Below are positions 7,358-15,479 of a stretch of 64,000 nt of DNA, piece by piece (the stretch's first letter is position 1; every line of letters begins with the position of its first letter). Below the pieces are notes generated by a model, which was given only the letters and a program-made list of their open reading frames with translations, had not been told where the DNA came from and did not search any database. A program made the translations under genes and the position numbers. Where the stretch lies: the NCBI RefSeq assembly GCF_900104815.1, contig NZ_FNTD01000004.1:5951001-6015000 (forward strand), read 5' to 3'. The stretch is from Streptomyces misionensis. GTDB taxonomy: Bacteria; Actinomycetota; Actinomycetes; Streptomycetales; Streptomycetaceae.

Positions 7358-8532
7358 ATGGATGTCCGCACCTACAACACAGTCGGGGAGCTGCCCGGCG
7401 CCGACTGGGACGCTCTCGCGTCCGGGTCCACCATCTACTCGACCGCGGGCTTCCAGGGCGTACGGGAGGAAGAACTCCCGCAGGGGGCGCAGGCCCGTCA
7501 CATCATGGCCCACGACGCCGACGGCACCGTCGCGGCCGGTCTCGAGGCGTACACCTTCACCCGGCCCCCGCACGCGCTGTACACGCCCGCCGACCTGCTG
7601 GCCGGGCTCGTCGACGAGGAGCGCCACGCCGCCGTCGCCTCGCGCCCGCTGGCGATCGGGGCGGGCTGGTCCGAGTTCCGTGGCCAGGTCGTCCACCGCC
7701 CGGACGCCGGGCCCGAGCAGCGGACGGCGGCCGTCGAGGCGCTGACCACCGAGGCCCTGAACTTCGCCAAGCAGGCCGAGGCGTCCGTGCTCGCCTACTA
7801 CTACCTGCCGCGCGAGGACGCGCTCGACATCGCCCGCGCCCATGAACACGCGGGGGCCGTCCTGCTCTTCCACGACGTGGAGACGGTGCTCCCGATCGGA
7901 CTCTGGGACGACCTGGACGACTACTACGCCTGGCTTCCCGCGAAACGGCGCCCGCGCGCCCGGCGCGAGGTCCGGACCTTCCGCGAGAGCGGGCGCACGG
8001 TGCGCGAGGTCGCACTGCCCGAGGTGGTCGACCGCATCGCCCCGCTCAACAGCGCGCTGATGCGCAAGCACGGTCACGACTACGGGGTCGCCCGGGCCGC
8101 GGAGGTCTACGGCCGGCAGGGCCGGTACCTGGGCGACCGCAGCACGCTGCTGCTGGCCGAGGAGGGCGAGGGCCCCGTCGGCTTCGCCCTGCGCTACCGC
8201 CACCAGGACATGCTCTACGCCCGGGTGGCCGGCTTCGACTACGGCTACGCCAACAAGGCGGACTACTTCAACCTGGTCTTCTACCACCCGATCGCCCAGG
8301 GGACGGGGCGCACCACCCGCGCCATCCACCTCGGTCTCGGCACCTTCGAGGCCAAGCTGAGCCGGGGGCCCAGCCGGTCCCGCTGTACACGGTGCTCGTG
8401 GGCGTGGACCAGCCCCTCGGGGCCGACCCCGACGCCGTGCGGGAACGCAACCGCGCGGAGACCGAGGCGTTCGGGGCCGCGTACGCGCGGCACGTGGTCG
8501 GCGGGGTCGACACGGAGGACTGGCAGCTGTGA
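7358..8532 (+). pseudogene. FemAB/GNAT-like acyltransferase 1, interrupted by a one-base frameshift
   Basis: About 390 residues once the frame is restored. It is a tandem paralogue of the next gene: both share MLYARVAGFDY, an YFN motif and LGL-x4-AK near the C-terminus. The frame is intact from ATG 7358 (GGGAG site) up to a run of five G at 8364-8368. Adding one G there restores SRGAQPVPLYTVLVG and a normal C-terminus ending DTEDWQL with TGA 8530-8532. As read, the frame instead becomes Arg/Ser-rich junk and runs through the intergenic gap into the next gene. Likely a homopolymer sequencing error; a genuine mutation or programmed shift is possible. The family (peptidoglycan-type GNAT/FemAB fold) transfers aminoacyl groups, often from aminoacyl-tRNA. 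Confidence 0.72.
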
Positions 8533-8581
8533 ACACGTGCACCACCCCGGGGACCGGACGGTGCGTAAGGAGGCCCCGGCC

Positions 8582-9700
8582 ATGACCGAGACAAGGCACC
8601 TGCCGTCGATCGGCGACATCGAACGCGGCACCTGGGACGCCCTGGTGCCCGCTTCCTGCTTCTACCAGAGCCACGGCTGGCTCGCCGGGCAGGAGCGCCC
8701 CGACTTCGCCACGGCCACCTACACCGTGGTGTCGTCGGGCGGCGCACTGCGCGCCGCCACCCCGTCCTACGACTTCCCCGCCGAGAACGCCCCGCCGCTC
8801 CCGCCGGTCGCCGCCGACCGCGAGGTCCTGCGCGTCGGCACGCGCACCGGGTACCACAACGAGTTCCTGCTCGCCGGGACGGACGCCGAACGACGGGAGG
8901 CGCTCGCCGAGTTGGTGGAGGGCCTGGCGGAGCACGCCGCCCGACTCGGCCGCGACGCCCTCCTCTTCGACTTCCTCACCACCGACAGCCTGCGGCTGCT
9001 CGCCGGTCTGTTCCCGGTCCGGGCCCAGCTGCGCAGCGCCGAGGCCGTGGTGCACAACGAGGGAGGCACCTTCGAGTCGTACCGGCGGCTGCTCGGGCGC
9101 AACGTCCGCAAACGCGACTACGAGGTGCGCAGGTTCGAGCAGGCCGGGCTGCGGCTGGAGACGGCGCCGCTGTCGGAGTGCGTGGACGAACTGGCCCCGC
9201 TGATCGGCCAGACCATGGACCGGTACGACGCTTCCCTGGACCTGACGGAGATCCTGACGTTCCTCAAGGTCCAGGCCGAGCACCTCGACGGGCTCAGCAC
9301 GGTCTTCCGCGTCGTCGACGAGGAAGGCGACCTGGTCGGAGGACATGTCGCCTTCGCCTGGCGGGAGATGCTCTACGCCCGGGTGGCCGGCTTCGACTAC
9401 ACCCGCACCCGGGACGCGTACGAGTACTTCAACGCCGTGTACTACGGCCCGCTGCGCCACATGGAGCGGCACGGGCTGAGCACCCTCCACCTGGGCCTGT
9501 CCGCCGTGCAGGCCAAGGTCAGGCGCGGGGCGCGGCTCCACCCGGTCTGGGCGGCGGTGCTGCCGCTGCCGCTGGTCCGGGGCGCCGGCCTGACCCGTGA
9601 CGCCGCCGCCGACCAGGCACTGGCCGACTCGGTGCGGGCCGAGGCGGGCGGCGGGATGGACGAGGGGGAGTGGGAGCTGAGCCGGGTCACCCCGCTCTGA
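8582..9700 (+). CDS. FemAB/GNAT-like acyltransferase 2
   Basis: 372 aa, paralogue of the preceding gene. A C-terminal acyltransferase half (about 150-345) contains GRNVRKRDYEVRRFEQAG, then FRVVDEEGDLVGGHVAF and MLYARVAGFDYTRTRDAYEYFN. The arrangement fits the peptidoglycan-precursor-like GNAT/FemAB clan, which attaches amino acids from aminoacyl-tRNA to an amine. Homologous enzymes elongate uridyl-peptide antibiotics (for example PacB in pacidamycin). ATG 8582 has a strong AAGGAGG site (8567-8573), which argues against the apparent fusion with the upstream gene. In context, two copies could add two amino acids in turn to a nucleoside amine. The acceptor and amino acid are not deducible. Confidence 0.75.
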   Translation: MTETRHLPSIGDIERGTWDALVPASCFYQSHGWLAGQERPDFATATYTVVSSGGALRAATPSYDFPAENAPPLPPVAADREVLRVGTRTGYHNEFLLAGTDAERREALAELVEGLAEHAARLGRDALLFDFLTTDSLRLLAGLFPVRAQLRSAEAVVHNEGGTFESYRRLLGRNVRKRDYEVRRFEQAGLRLETAPLSECVDELAPLIGQTMDRYDASLDLTEILTFLKVQAEHLDGLSTVFRVVDEEGDLVGGHVAFAWREMLYARVAGFDYTRTRDAYEYFNAVYYGPLRHMERHGLSTLHLGLSAVQAKVRRGARLHPVWAAVLPLPLVRGAGLTRDAAADQALADSVRAEAGGGMDEGEWELSRVTPL

Positions 9701-9718
9701 CCCGTACGGCACTCGCCG

Positions 9719-9750
9719 AGGGGTGCCGGCCGGCCGGCGCGGCACCCCCT
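9719..9750. terminator. Bidirectional hairpin between convergent genes
   Basis: GGGGTGCCG (9720-9728) pairs with CGGCACCCC (9740-9748) around an 11-nt loop, and flanking A/T extends the stem by one pair. It lies between the stop at 9700 and the convergent stop at 9773. There is no T-run, as is usual for streptomycete terminators. Confidence 0.65.
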
Positions 9751-9772
9751 GCGGGCCCCGGAGCGGGAACCC

Positions 9773-10672
9773 TCAGCCCTGGGCGGGCCAGAGGGTGGGG
9801 CAGAACTCCGGGTCGGCGTAGTCCGGCTCCCCCGACGGGGTCCGGCGCACCAGCGTGTCGTGCTTGTAGGGCTGCTGGCGGCCGTCGGAGTTCCGGTAGT
9901 GCCGGTAGGTGTTGGCACCGTCCTGGAGGTGGAACGAGATCGCGCGCCGGGGGTGAGGACTGCGGTTGGGGCCGCTGCCGTGGTACAGGAGGCAGTGGTG
10001 GAAGGTCATGTGGCCGCGCGGGATGTGCACGGGGACCCGCTCGATGGCGGCGCCGTTGCGTTCCGCGTCCCCTTCCAGCAGGTAGTCGCGGGCCACGTCG
10101 GCGGGATCGCCGACCGGTCGCTCGGCGCCGTGGCGCCGCTTCCACCGGTGGCTCCCCGGCACCATCGTGATGGTGCCCGCCTCCTCCGTGCAGTCATGGA
10201 ACGGGATGAAAGCGGTCAGCATGTTGTCGGAGGAGCAGGTGGGCCAGAAGTATTTGTCGAAATGCCACGAGACGATGTTCGACGTTTCTTCGGGGACCGC
10301 CGGCTTGTAAATGAGCGTCGCCTGGAACGTGCGTATCTCCGATGTTCTCGCCAATCGCGCCGCCACGGCGGCGATCACGGGTTTACGGAGAATTTTGGCA
10401 ATGGCTTCGTCCCGGTAATGAATGTAGTCGCTGTTGCGCTGGATCTCGCCGTCGGCGGGGGACCAGTCGGCCAGCCGGTCCGGTCGGCTCGGCAGCTTGC
10501 GGTCCTCGTGACCAGCGTAGAAGCGTTCGCTGGCCTGGGTCAGCGTCTCGGTCTCCGCATCGCTGAGCAGCTTCTGCGAAAGATACCAGCCGGTTTCCTC
10601 GTAGCGCCGGACATCCTCGTCCGACGGCAGCAGCCTTAATTCCTGTTCTGTCAACACCGAATATTCCGACAC
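9773..10672 (-). CDS. Phytanoyl-CoA-dioxygenase-family Fe(II)/2-oxoglutarate oxygenase
   Basis: 299 aa. The Fe ligands are seen as HFD in VSWHFDKYFW (about 137-142) and the distal His in LLYHGSGPNRS; PRRAISFH supplies the 2-oxoglutarate-binding Arg. MVPGSHRW is the usual PhyH turn. Family members hydroxylate or halogenate small molecules and carrier-bound amino acids. GTG 10672 has a GAGG site; codon 12 is TTA (10637-10639), so expression should depend on bldA. It is the only gene of this block read from the opposite strand, divergent from the exporter and sharing an inverted-repeat promoter region with it. Substrate unknown; hydroxylation of the pathway's amino-acid or nucleoside part is inferred. 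Confidence 0.82.
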   Translation of the reverse strand: MSEYSVLTEQELRLLPSDEDVRRYEETGWYLSQKLLSDAETETLTQASERFYAGHEDRKLPSRPDRLADWSPADGEIQRNSDYIHYRDEAIAKILRKPVIAAVAARLARTSEIRTFQATLIYKPAVPEETSNIVSWHFDKYFWPTCSSDNMLTAFIPFHDCTEEAGTITMVPGSHRWKRRHGAERPVGDPADVARDYLLEGDAERNGAAIERVPVHIPRGHMTFHHCLLYHGSGPNRSPHPRRAISFHLQDGANTYRHYRNSDGRQQPYKHDTLVRRTPSGEPDYADPEFCPTLWPAQG

Positions 10673-10784
10673 CGTGTCCTCGTCTCTCTCGGTACCCGGC
10701 GAACCGTCGGTCCGCGACGCACCCTAGCGTATGGATGAGGCGTGTGCTAGGTTCATTCTCCAATTGGTGCGATCGAGGGATGAG
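10673..10784. promoter_or_regulatory. Divergent promoter with inverted CCTAGC/GCTAGG arms
   Basis: CCTAGC (10723-10728) and GCTAGG (10746-10751) form an inverted repeat with a 17-bp spacer, 23 bp centre to centre. Each arm is also a -10-like hexamer facing outward: TAGGGT on the minus strand (10726-10721) and TAGGTT on the plus strand (10748-10753). Neither has a good -35, as in activator-dependent promoters. Confidence 0.4.
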
Positions 10785-12101
10785 ATGGCGATCCTAGACG
10801 AGGAAATCCGGGTTCTCCTCAAGAAGAACAGGGATTTCCGAAACGTATGGACAGGGGAGTCGGCCGCCCATTTCGGGGCCCAGCTGACGAACTTCCTGTT
10901 ACCGCTGGTCGCGGTGACCGCCCTGCATTCCAGCGGCACCGAGGTGGGCCTCATCTCCGCCGTGCAGTTCGTCCCGGTCGTCCTGCTGTCGCTGGTCGCC
11001 GGGATGGTCGTCGACCGCCACCCGCCCCGCCGTACGCTGGTGATCACCAGCGTGGTCCGGGGCGCGGCGCTCGGCTTCCTCGGTCTCGCGCAGGCCACCG
11101 AGGGGCTGACGGCCACCCATGTCGTCGTGGCCGCCGCGGTCATCGGCACGGCCACCGTCTTCTACGAGGTCGCCTACCAGTCCACCCTCCCCAAGATCGT
11201 CCCCATGGACTCCATCTCCTCGGCCAACGGACTGCACCAGGCCACCTACTCCGTCAGCCAGCTCGCCGGCCCCTCGGCCGCGGGCTTCCTGGTGGGCAGG
11301 GCGGGACTCTCGCCCACCTTCGCCGTCACCGCCGCCCTCTTCGCGGGCGCCGCGCTCAGCGGATCGCTGCTCCGCGGCGTCAAGGCCCCCGGCGTGCCGC
11401 AGCAGTCGGCGCTGCGCACCATCGGATCGGGGCTGCGCTACACCTGGTCCCTGCGCACCCTGCGCGACCTGTGCACACAGGCGGGCCTGTCCAACCTGCA
11501 CGAGCAGTGCTTCCTCACCGTCTTCCTGGTCTTCGCCGTCCGCGAGCTGGGTCTCGGCGGCACCGCCGTCGGCGTGGCCATCGGCATCGGCAGCCTCGGC
11601 GCGCTGGTCGGTTCGCTGGTGGCCGCGCGCATCGGCGCCCGGATCACCGTGGGCCGGGCGCTCACCGGGGGAGTGGTCCTGGCCGCCGTGGGTCTGCTCC
11701 TGGTCCCCTTCGTGGCCGTCTTCGACCTCGGCGCCCTCGCCCTGGTGACCCTCCTCGCCCTCGCCTTCGTGGTGAACGGCTTCGGGGTGGCGCTCTTCAA
11801 CGTCTTCGCGGTGAGCCTGCGCCAGACCATCCCGCCCGAGAACCAGTTGGGCGCGGTCACGGCCAGCTACCGGCTGGTGGCCCTCGGGACGCTGCCGCTC
11901 GGCGCCTTCGCCGGCGGAGCCCTCGCGGACGCCCTGGGACCCGGCCGGGCCATCTGGCTCGTCGGGGTCTCCTACCTGTGCGTCTCCTTCTGGCTGACGT
12001 TCTCGCCGCTGCGCTCCGCCACCACGCTCGAACAGGCCCGTGAGCTTGGCGTGCCACCGGGGGCGGCGGACGAGGTCGGCGAACAGACCTCCGCCTCCTG
12101 A
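10785..12101 (+). CDS. MFS exporter (EntS-like, MFS_3)
   Basis: 438 aa with about ten to twelve hydrophobic helices. The N-terminal cytoplasmic stretch NRDFRNVWTGESAAHFG is typical of enterobactin-exporter-like MFS proteins, and the loop 2-3 motif GMVVDRHPPRRTL corresponds to the family's GxxxDRxxRR. It probably exports the product made by the surrounding genes and thereby gives self-resistance. I choose ATG 10785 because GAGGGA lies 5 nt upstream; an earlier in-frame ATG at 10731 falls in the promoter. Codon 39 is TTA (10899-10901). Followed 65 nt later by the ATP-grasp gene. Confidence 0.85.
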   Translation: MAILDEEIRVLLKKNRDFRNVWTGESAAHFGAQLTNFLLPLVAVTALHSSGTEVGLISAVQFVPVVLLSLVAGMVVDRHPPRRTLVITSVVRGAALGFLGLAQATEGLTATHVVVAAAVIGTATVFYEVAYQSTLPKIVPMDSISSANGLHQATYSVSQLAGPSAAGFLVGRAGLSPTFAVTAALFAGAALSGSLLRGVKAPGVPQQSALRTIGSGLRYTWSLRTLRDLCTQAGLSNLHEQCFLTVFLVFAVRELGLGGTAVGVAIGIGSLGALVGSLVAARIGARITVGRALTGGVVLAAVGLLLVPFVAVFDLGALALVTLLALAFVVNGFGVALFNVFAVSLRQTIPPENQLGAVTASYRLVALGTLPLGAFAGGALADALGPGRAIWLVGVSYLCVSFWLTFSPLRSATTLEQARELGVPPGAADEVGEQTSAS

Positions 12102-12166
12102 CCGGCCGTGTGCCCGGTCCGCACCACCCCTCATCCCACCGCCCTGGACACGGAAGCGAGAACGAC

Positions 12167-13387
12167 GTGGCTGCTGAGCGAGACGTCCTGATCTACTCCA
12201 AGCGCTTCGAGGGCGGGGTGCGCCTCGTCTCGCGCATGCTCTCGGACATGGGGCGCCGCCCGGTCCTGGTCTCCGACGAGCCCGAGGACGTCAACCGCGA
12301 CCACTGCGCGGCCCATGTCGTCGTCGACTGGGAGAAGGCGAGCCTCGAGGAGCTGGTGGCGGCGGTGGAGGCGGCGGGCGTGGTGCCGACCGCCGTCGTC
12401 AACTTCGTCGAATCGCTGATCTCCTGGCAGGTGCGCACGGCGCGGCACTACGGGCTGGTGGGCGGGGAAGACGGCCGGGAGGTTCTGCTGAGCAAGGCCC
12501 GGGTGCGGGCGGCCATGGCGGAACGGGGCCTGTCCGCGCTGCCGTTCGTCGCCGGAACCGCGGCCGACCTCGACGTCGACGCGGTCGCCTCGTACCCCGT
12601 CATCGTCAAGCCGGATCAGGACTCGGGGGGTTCGCGGCTCGTCCGGCGCGCCGGGAACGCGGGGGAACTCCGCGCCCGTCTGAAGGAGTTGACCGACTCC
12701 GTGGGCGCGGACACGGACGTCATCGTGGAGGAGTACATCGACGGCGTCGAGTTCTCGGTCGACGGTCCGGTGCTGGACGGCCGGTTCCACCCGCTCTTCG
12801 AGGTCGAGAAGACGGAGCACGACAACCTCCGGCACCACGACGCGGGACTGCTCGTCTCGCCGCCGCCCTCCGCGCACGTGCGGCAGGCCGTGGGCGAGCT
12901 GTCGGAGAGGGTCGGCGCGCTGTACGCCTCCCTCGGCGTGGGCAACGGCTGGCTGCATGTCGAGGGGCGGGCGCGCGCGGACGGCAGCTGTGAGCTGGTC
13001 GAGATCAACCCGCGTCCCGGCGGCCGTATGTACCGGGCGGCCACGCAGCGGGTCTGCGGTGTCGACCCCATCGACATGTCGGTGCGCATGGCGCTCGGCG
13101 AGCGCCTGGACGGCGCCCTGGCCGGGGCGACCCCGGGCGGTACCGAACTGCTGGCCATGCTCCCCTTCGAGGCCGACCGCGTCGGCACCCTGGTGCGGGC
13201 CACCCCCGTCGAGGAGCTGAAACGCATCCCCGGGGTGGTGGACGGCTACCTGTTCGACAACTTCCGCGTGGTGACCATGGACCGGGAGAACTTCTTCGCC
13301 GAGGCCATGATCACCGCCGACAGCGTCGCCGGCCTCCACGAGATCGCCGACCGGGTCCGCTCGGTCTTCAGCTTCACCTTCGAGTGA
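12167..13387 (+). CDS. ATP-grasp ligase
   Basis: 406 aa. A pre-ATP-grasp N-terminal domain (1-110) is followed by YPVIVKPDQDSGGSRLV (about 145-160, ATP-lysine and glycine loop), VIVEEYIDGVEFSVDG (about 187-202) and the Mg-binding ELVEINPRPGG near 280. Members of this carboxylate-amine ligase group form peptide or amide bonds through an acyl-phosphate. GTG 12167 is preceded by a weak GAAGCGAG; the frame is open further upstream but that sequence is not protein-like. Known comparable genes in peptidyl nucleoside pathways (nikkomycin/polyoxin ligases) join the amino acid to the nucleoside, so the same job is inferred here. It may share a transcript with the exporter. Confidence 0.82.
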   Translation: MAAERDVLIYSKRFEGGVRLVSRMLSDMGRRPVLVSDEPEDVNRDHCAAHVVVDWEKASLEELVAAVEAAGVVPTAVVNFVESLISWQVRTARHYGLVGGEDGREVLLSKARVRAAMAERGLSALPFVAGTAADLDVDAVASYPVIVKPDQDSGGSRLVRRAGNAGELRARLKELTDSVGADTDVIVEEYIDGVEFSVDGPVLDGRFHPLFEVEKTEHDNLRHHDAGLLVSPPPSAHVRQAVGELSERVGALYASLGVGNGWLHVEGRARADGSCELVEINPRPGGRMYRAATQRVCGVDPIDMSVRMALGERLDGALAGATPGGTELLAMLPFEADRVGTLVRATPVEELKRIPGVVDGYLFDNFRVVTMDRENFFAEAMITADSVAGLHEIADRVRSVFSFTFE

Positions 13388-13459
13388 CGGCGGCCGTCCG
13401 GCCCGGCCACCTCCGCGCGGTGCGGGGCGAGCGCGCGCATACCCGGTACGGGGCGCCGT

Positions 13460-14236
13460 TCAGTCCTGCTCCGCCAGGTCCTGCTCCAGCGCGTGGGCCG
13501 CGGCCTCCAGCGCGTTGACCAGGTGCTGGAGGCGGTGCGGGTCGTAGCGCACGCTGGGCATCGAGACGGAGAGTCCGGCGCGGGCGGTGTCCTCCCGGTC
13601 GCGTACCGGGACGCCGACGGCGACGAGACCGCGTTCGGACCGTTCCCTGTTCACGGCGAAACCGTTGCGGCGCATGCGCCGCAGCTCCGTCCGCAGCCGC
13701 GCGAGGTCGGGGCGCTCGGCCGGGCGGTCGCGGTAGCGCTCGGGGGCGTAGACCTCCTCCAGTTCCTCGCCGGTCAGGTCGGCGAGCAGGAGCAGGCCCG
13801 CCGTGGTGCGGTGCGCCGGGAACACCATGCCCTCCCGGGAGCCGACCCGCAGGGCCTGCCGGCACTCGACGCTGGCGATGAACCGGACCGTGTCCCCGGT
13901 GCGCACGATCAGGTTCGCCGTCTCGTCGAGGAGATCGACGACCCGGTGCAGATGGGGCAGGGCCGCCGCGCGCAGCCGGGACACGAGGGACTGGGAGTGG
14001 GCGGCCAGTTCCAGCACCGGGCCCGCGCGATAGACGCGGTCCTCGCCCTGTACGGCGAAATCCCGGTACACCAGCATCGCCAGGACGCGGTGGGCCGTCG
14101 ACCGGGCGACGCCCAGGCGCTCGGCAAGCTGCGCCACGGTGGCGCCGCCCTCCATCTGGAGGATGGTCGCGGCCCGCAGCGCGTGGTCCACGCTGGCGAT
14201 GGGATAGGGCGGCGGAGTCTTCAGCGGCTTGTCCAT
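13460..14236 (-). CDS. IclR-family regulator of the gentisate operon
   Basis: 258 aa. Winged helix at about 15-75 with ATVAQLAERLGVARSTAHRV as the helix-turn-helix; the C-terminal effector domain includes GMVFPAHRTTAGLLLLADL and GFAVNRERSERGLVAVGVPV, both standard IclR blocks. I choose ATG 14236 because AGAGGTG lies 6 nt upstream; an in-frame GTG at 14245 would overlap that site. It is divergent from the gentisate 1,2-dioxygenase gene with 71 bp between, and a GATTCT/AGAATC inverted repeat lies in the gap. Expected ligand is gentisate or a related aromatic acid (inference). Confidence 0.9.
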   Translation of the reverse strand: MDKPLKTPPPYPIASVDHALRAATILQMEGGATVAQLAERLGVARSTAHRVLAMLVYRDFAVQGEDRVYRAGPVLELAAHSQSLVSRLRAAALPHLHRVVDLLDETANLIVRTGDTVRFIASVECRQALRVGSREGMVFPAHRTTAGLLLLADLTGEELEEVYAPERYRDRPAERPDLARLRTELRRMRRNGFAVNRERSERGLVAVGVPVRDREDTARAGLSVSMPSVRYDPHRLQHLVNALEAAAHALEQDLAEQD

Positions 14237-14249
14237 GATGTTCACCTCT

Positions 14250-14268
14250 GATTCTGCTCTCCAGAATC
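14250..14268. promoter_or_regulatory. Candidate IclR operator
   Basis: GATTCT (14250-14255) and AGAATC (14263-14268) form a perfect 6-bp inverted repeat with a 7-bp spacer in the short divergent gap. Its AT-richness contrasts with the surroundings. Position between regulator and first enzyme gene suits autoregulation plus operon control. Confidence 0.6.
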
Positions 14269-14307
14269 TACATGTCCTCGTGCTGGACGCGGCGCACCCT
14301 GAGGTCT

Positions 14308-15477
14308 GTGACTGAGTCCTCCATCACCCAAGACATCGCCGCGGGCTCCCCGGTCCGGCTCCAGGCCGTCACCGCGGAGGGGCAGCCCCAGGTCACCCCG
14401 GCACTCGAAGAGCTGTACCGGGGCTTCGAGCAGGAACTCCTCGTCCCGCTGTGGACCGAGATCGGCGACCTCATGCCGGCCCGTCCGCGCTCGCGTGCCG
14501 TACCGCACCTGTGGCGCTGGGAGCGGCTGCGGGAGCTGGCGGCGAAGGCCGGCGACCTGGTCCCCGTCGGCCGTGGCGGCGAGCGCCGGGCCATCGCGCT
14601 GGCCAACCCCTCCCTCGGCGGGCGGCCCTTCGCCACGCCGACGCTGTGGGCGGCCATCCAGTACCTCATGCCCGGCGAGGACGCCCCCGAGCACCGGCAC
14701 ACCCAGCACGCCTTCCGGTTCGTCGTCGAGGGGTCCGGCGTGTGGACGGTCGTCGGCGGCGACCCCGTCCCCATGAACCGGGGCGACTTCCTGCCGCAGG
14801 CCGGCTGGAACTGGCACGCCCACCACAACGCCACCAGCGAGCCGATGGCCTGGATCGACGGCCTGGACATCCCGTTCCAGTACGTCACGGAGGCCCAGTT
14901 CTTCGAGTTCGGCCGCGACGAGATCACCGACGCCGAGCGGACCACGCCCGAGCGGTCGCGCTCCGAGCGCCTGTGGGGCCACCCGGGCCTGCGCCCGCTG
15001 GCGGCCGCCCCCGCCACGCCGGGCAGCCCGCTGCTGTCGTACAAGTGGGAGTACACCAACGCCGCGCTGCGCGACCAGCTCCTGCTGGAGAAGGAGGGCT
15101 TCGGCGGCACCGTCGAGCCCGGCCACGCCGCGGTGCGCTACACCAACCCGCACGACGGCTCCGACGTCCTGCCGACCCTCCGGGCCGAGTTCCACCGCGT
15201 CGCCCGCGGCGCCGAGACCGCGCCGGTGTGCGAGACCGGCTCCTCCGTCTACCAGGTCTTCGACGGCAGCGGCGTGGTGACCGTCGGCGACCGGTCCTGG
15301 ACCGTCAGCCGCGGCGATCTCTTCGTCGTCCCGTCCTGGGAGCCGTTCTCCGCCCGCTCCGAGGCCGGCGCGACCGACTCCGACGAGGGCGCCCTCGACC
15401 TCTTCCGCTTCTGTGACGCGCCCGTCTTCGAGGCGCTCCACCTCAACCGCACCGACCGCACCACGAAGGACGCCTGA
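14308..15477 (+). CDS. Gentisate 1,2-dioxygenase
   Basis: 389 aa bicupin. The first cupin contains EHRHTQHAFRFVVEG (about 130-145) with the Fe-binding His residues; the second holds VYQVFDGSGVVTV. The enzyme opens gentisate to maleylpyruvate in the cytoplasm. GTG 14308 (MTESSITQ) follows a weak GAGG; the frame extends upstream into the operator region, which is not used. The next gene starts 2 nt after its stop. Identity is supported by the following hydrolase, isomerase and hydroxylase genes, which complete the gentisate pathway. Confidence 0.92.
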   Translation: MTESSITQDIAAGSPVRLQAVTAEGQPQVTPALEELYRGFEQELLVPLWTEIGDLMPARPRSRAVPHLWRWERLRELAAKAGDLVPVGRGGERRAIALANPSLGGRPFATPTLWAAIQYLMPGEDAPEHRHTQHAFRFVVEGSGVWTVVGGDPVPMNRGDFLPQAGWNWHAHHNATSEPMAWIDGLDIPFQYVTEAQFFEFGRDEITDAERTTPERSRSERLWGHPGLRPLAAAPATPGSPLLSYKWEYTNAALRDQLLLEKEGFGGTVEPGHAAVRYTNPHDGSDVLPTLRAEFHRVARGAETAPVCETGSSVYQVFDGSGVVTVGDRSWTVSRGDLFVVPSWEPFSARSEAGATDSDEGALDLFRFCDAPVFEALHLNRTDRTTKDA

Positions 15478-15479
15478 CC

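Noticed and set aside
6800..9700. One 966-codon protein spanning kinase region and both acyltransferases
   Set aside because: The first part is antisense-like frame inside the kinase gene, and the join between the two acyltransferases is junk sequence caused by a one-base shift. Separate ribosome sites exist.
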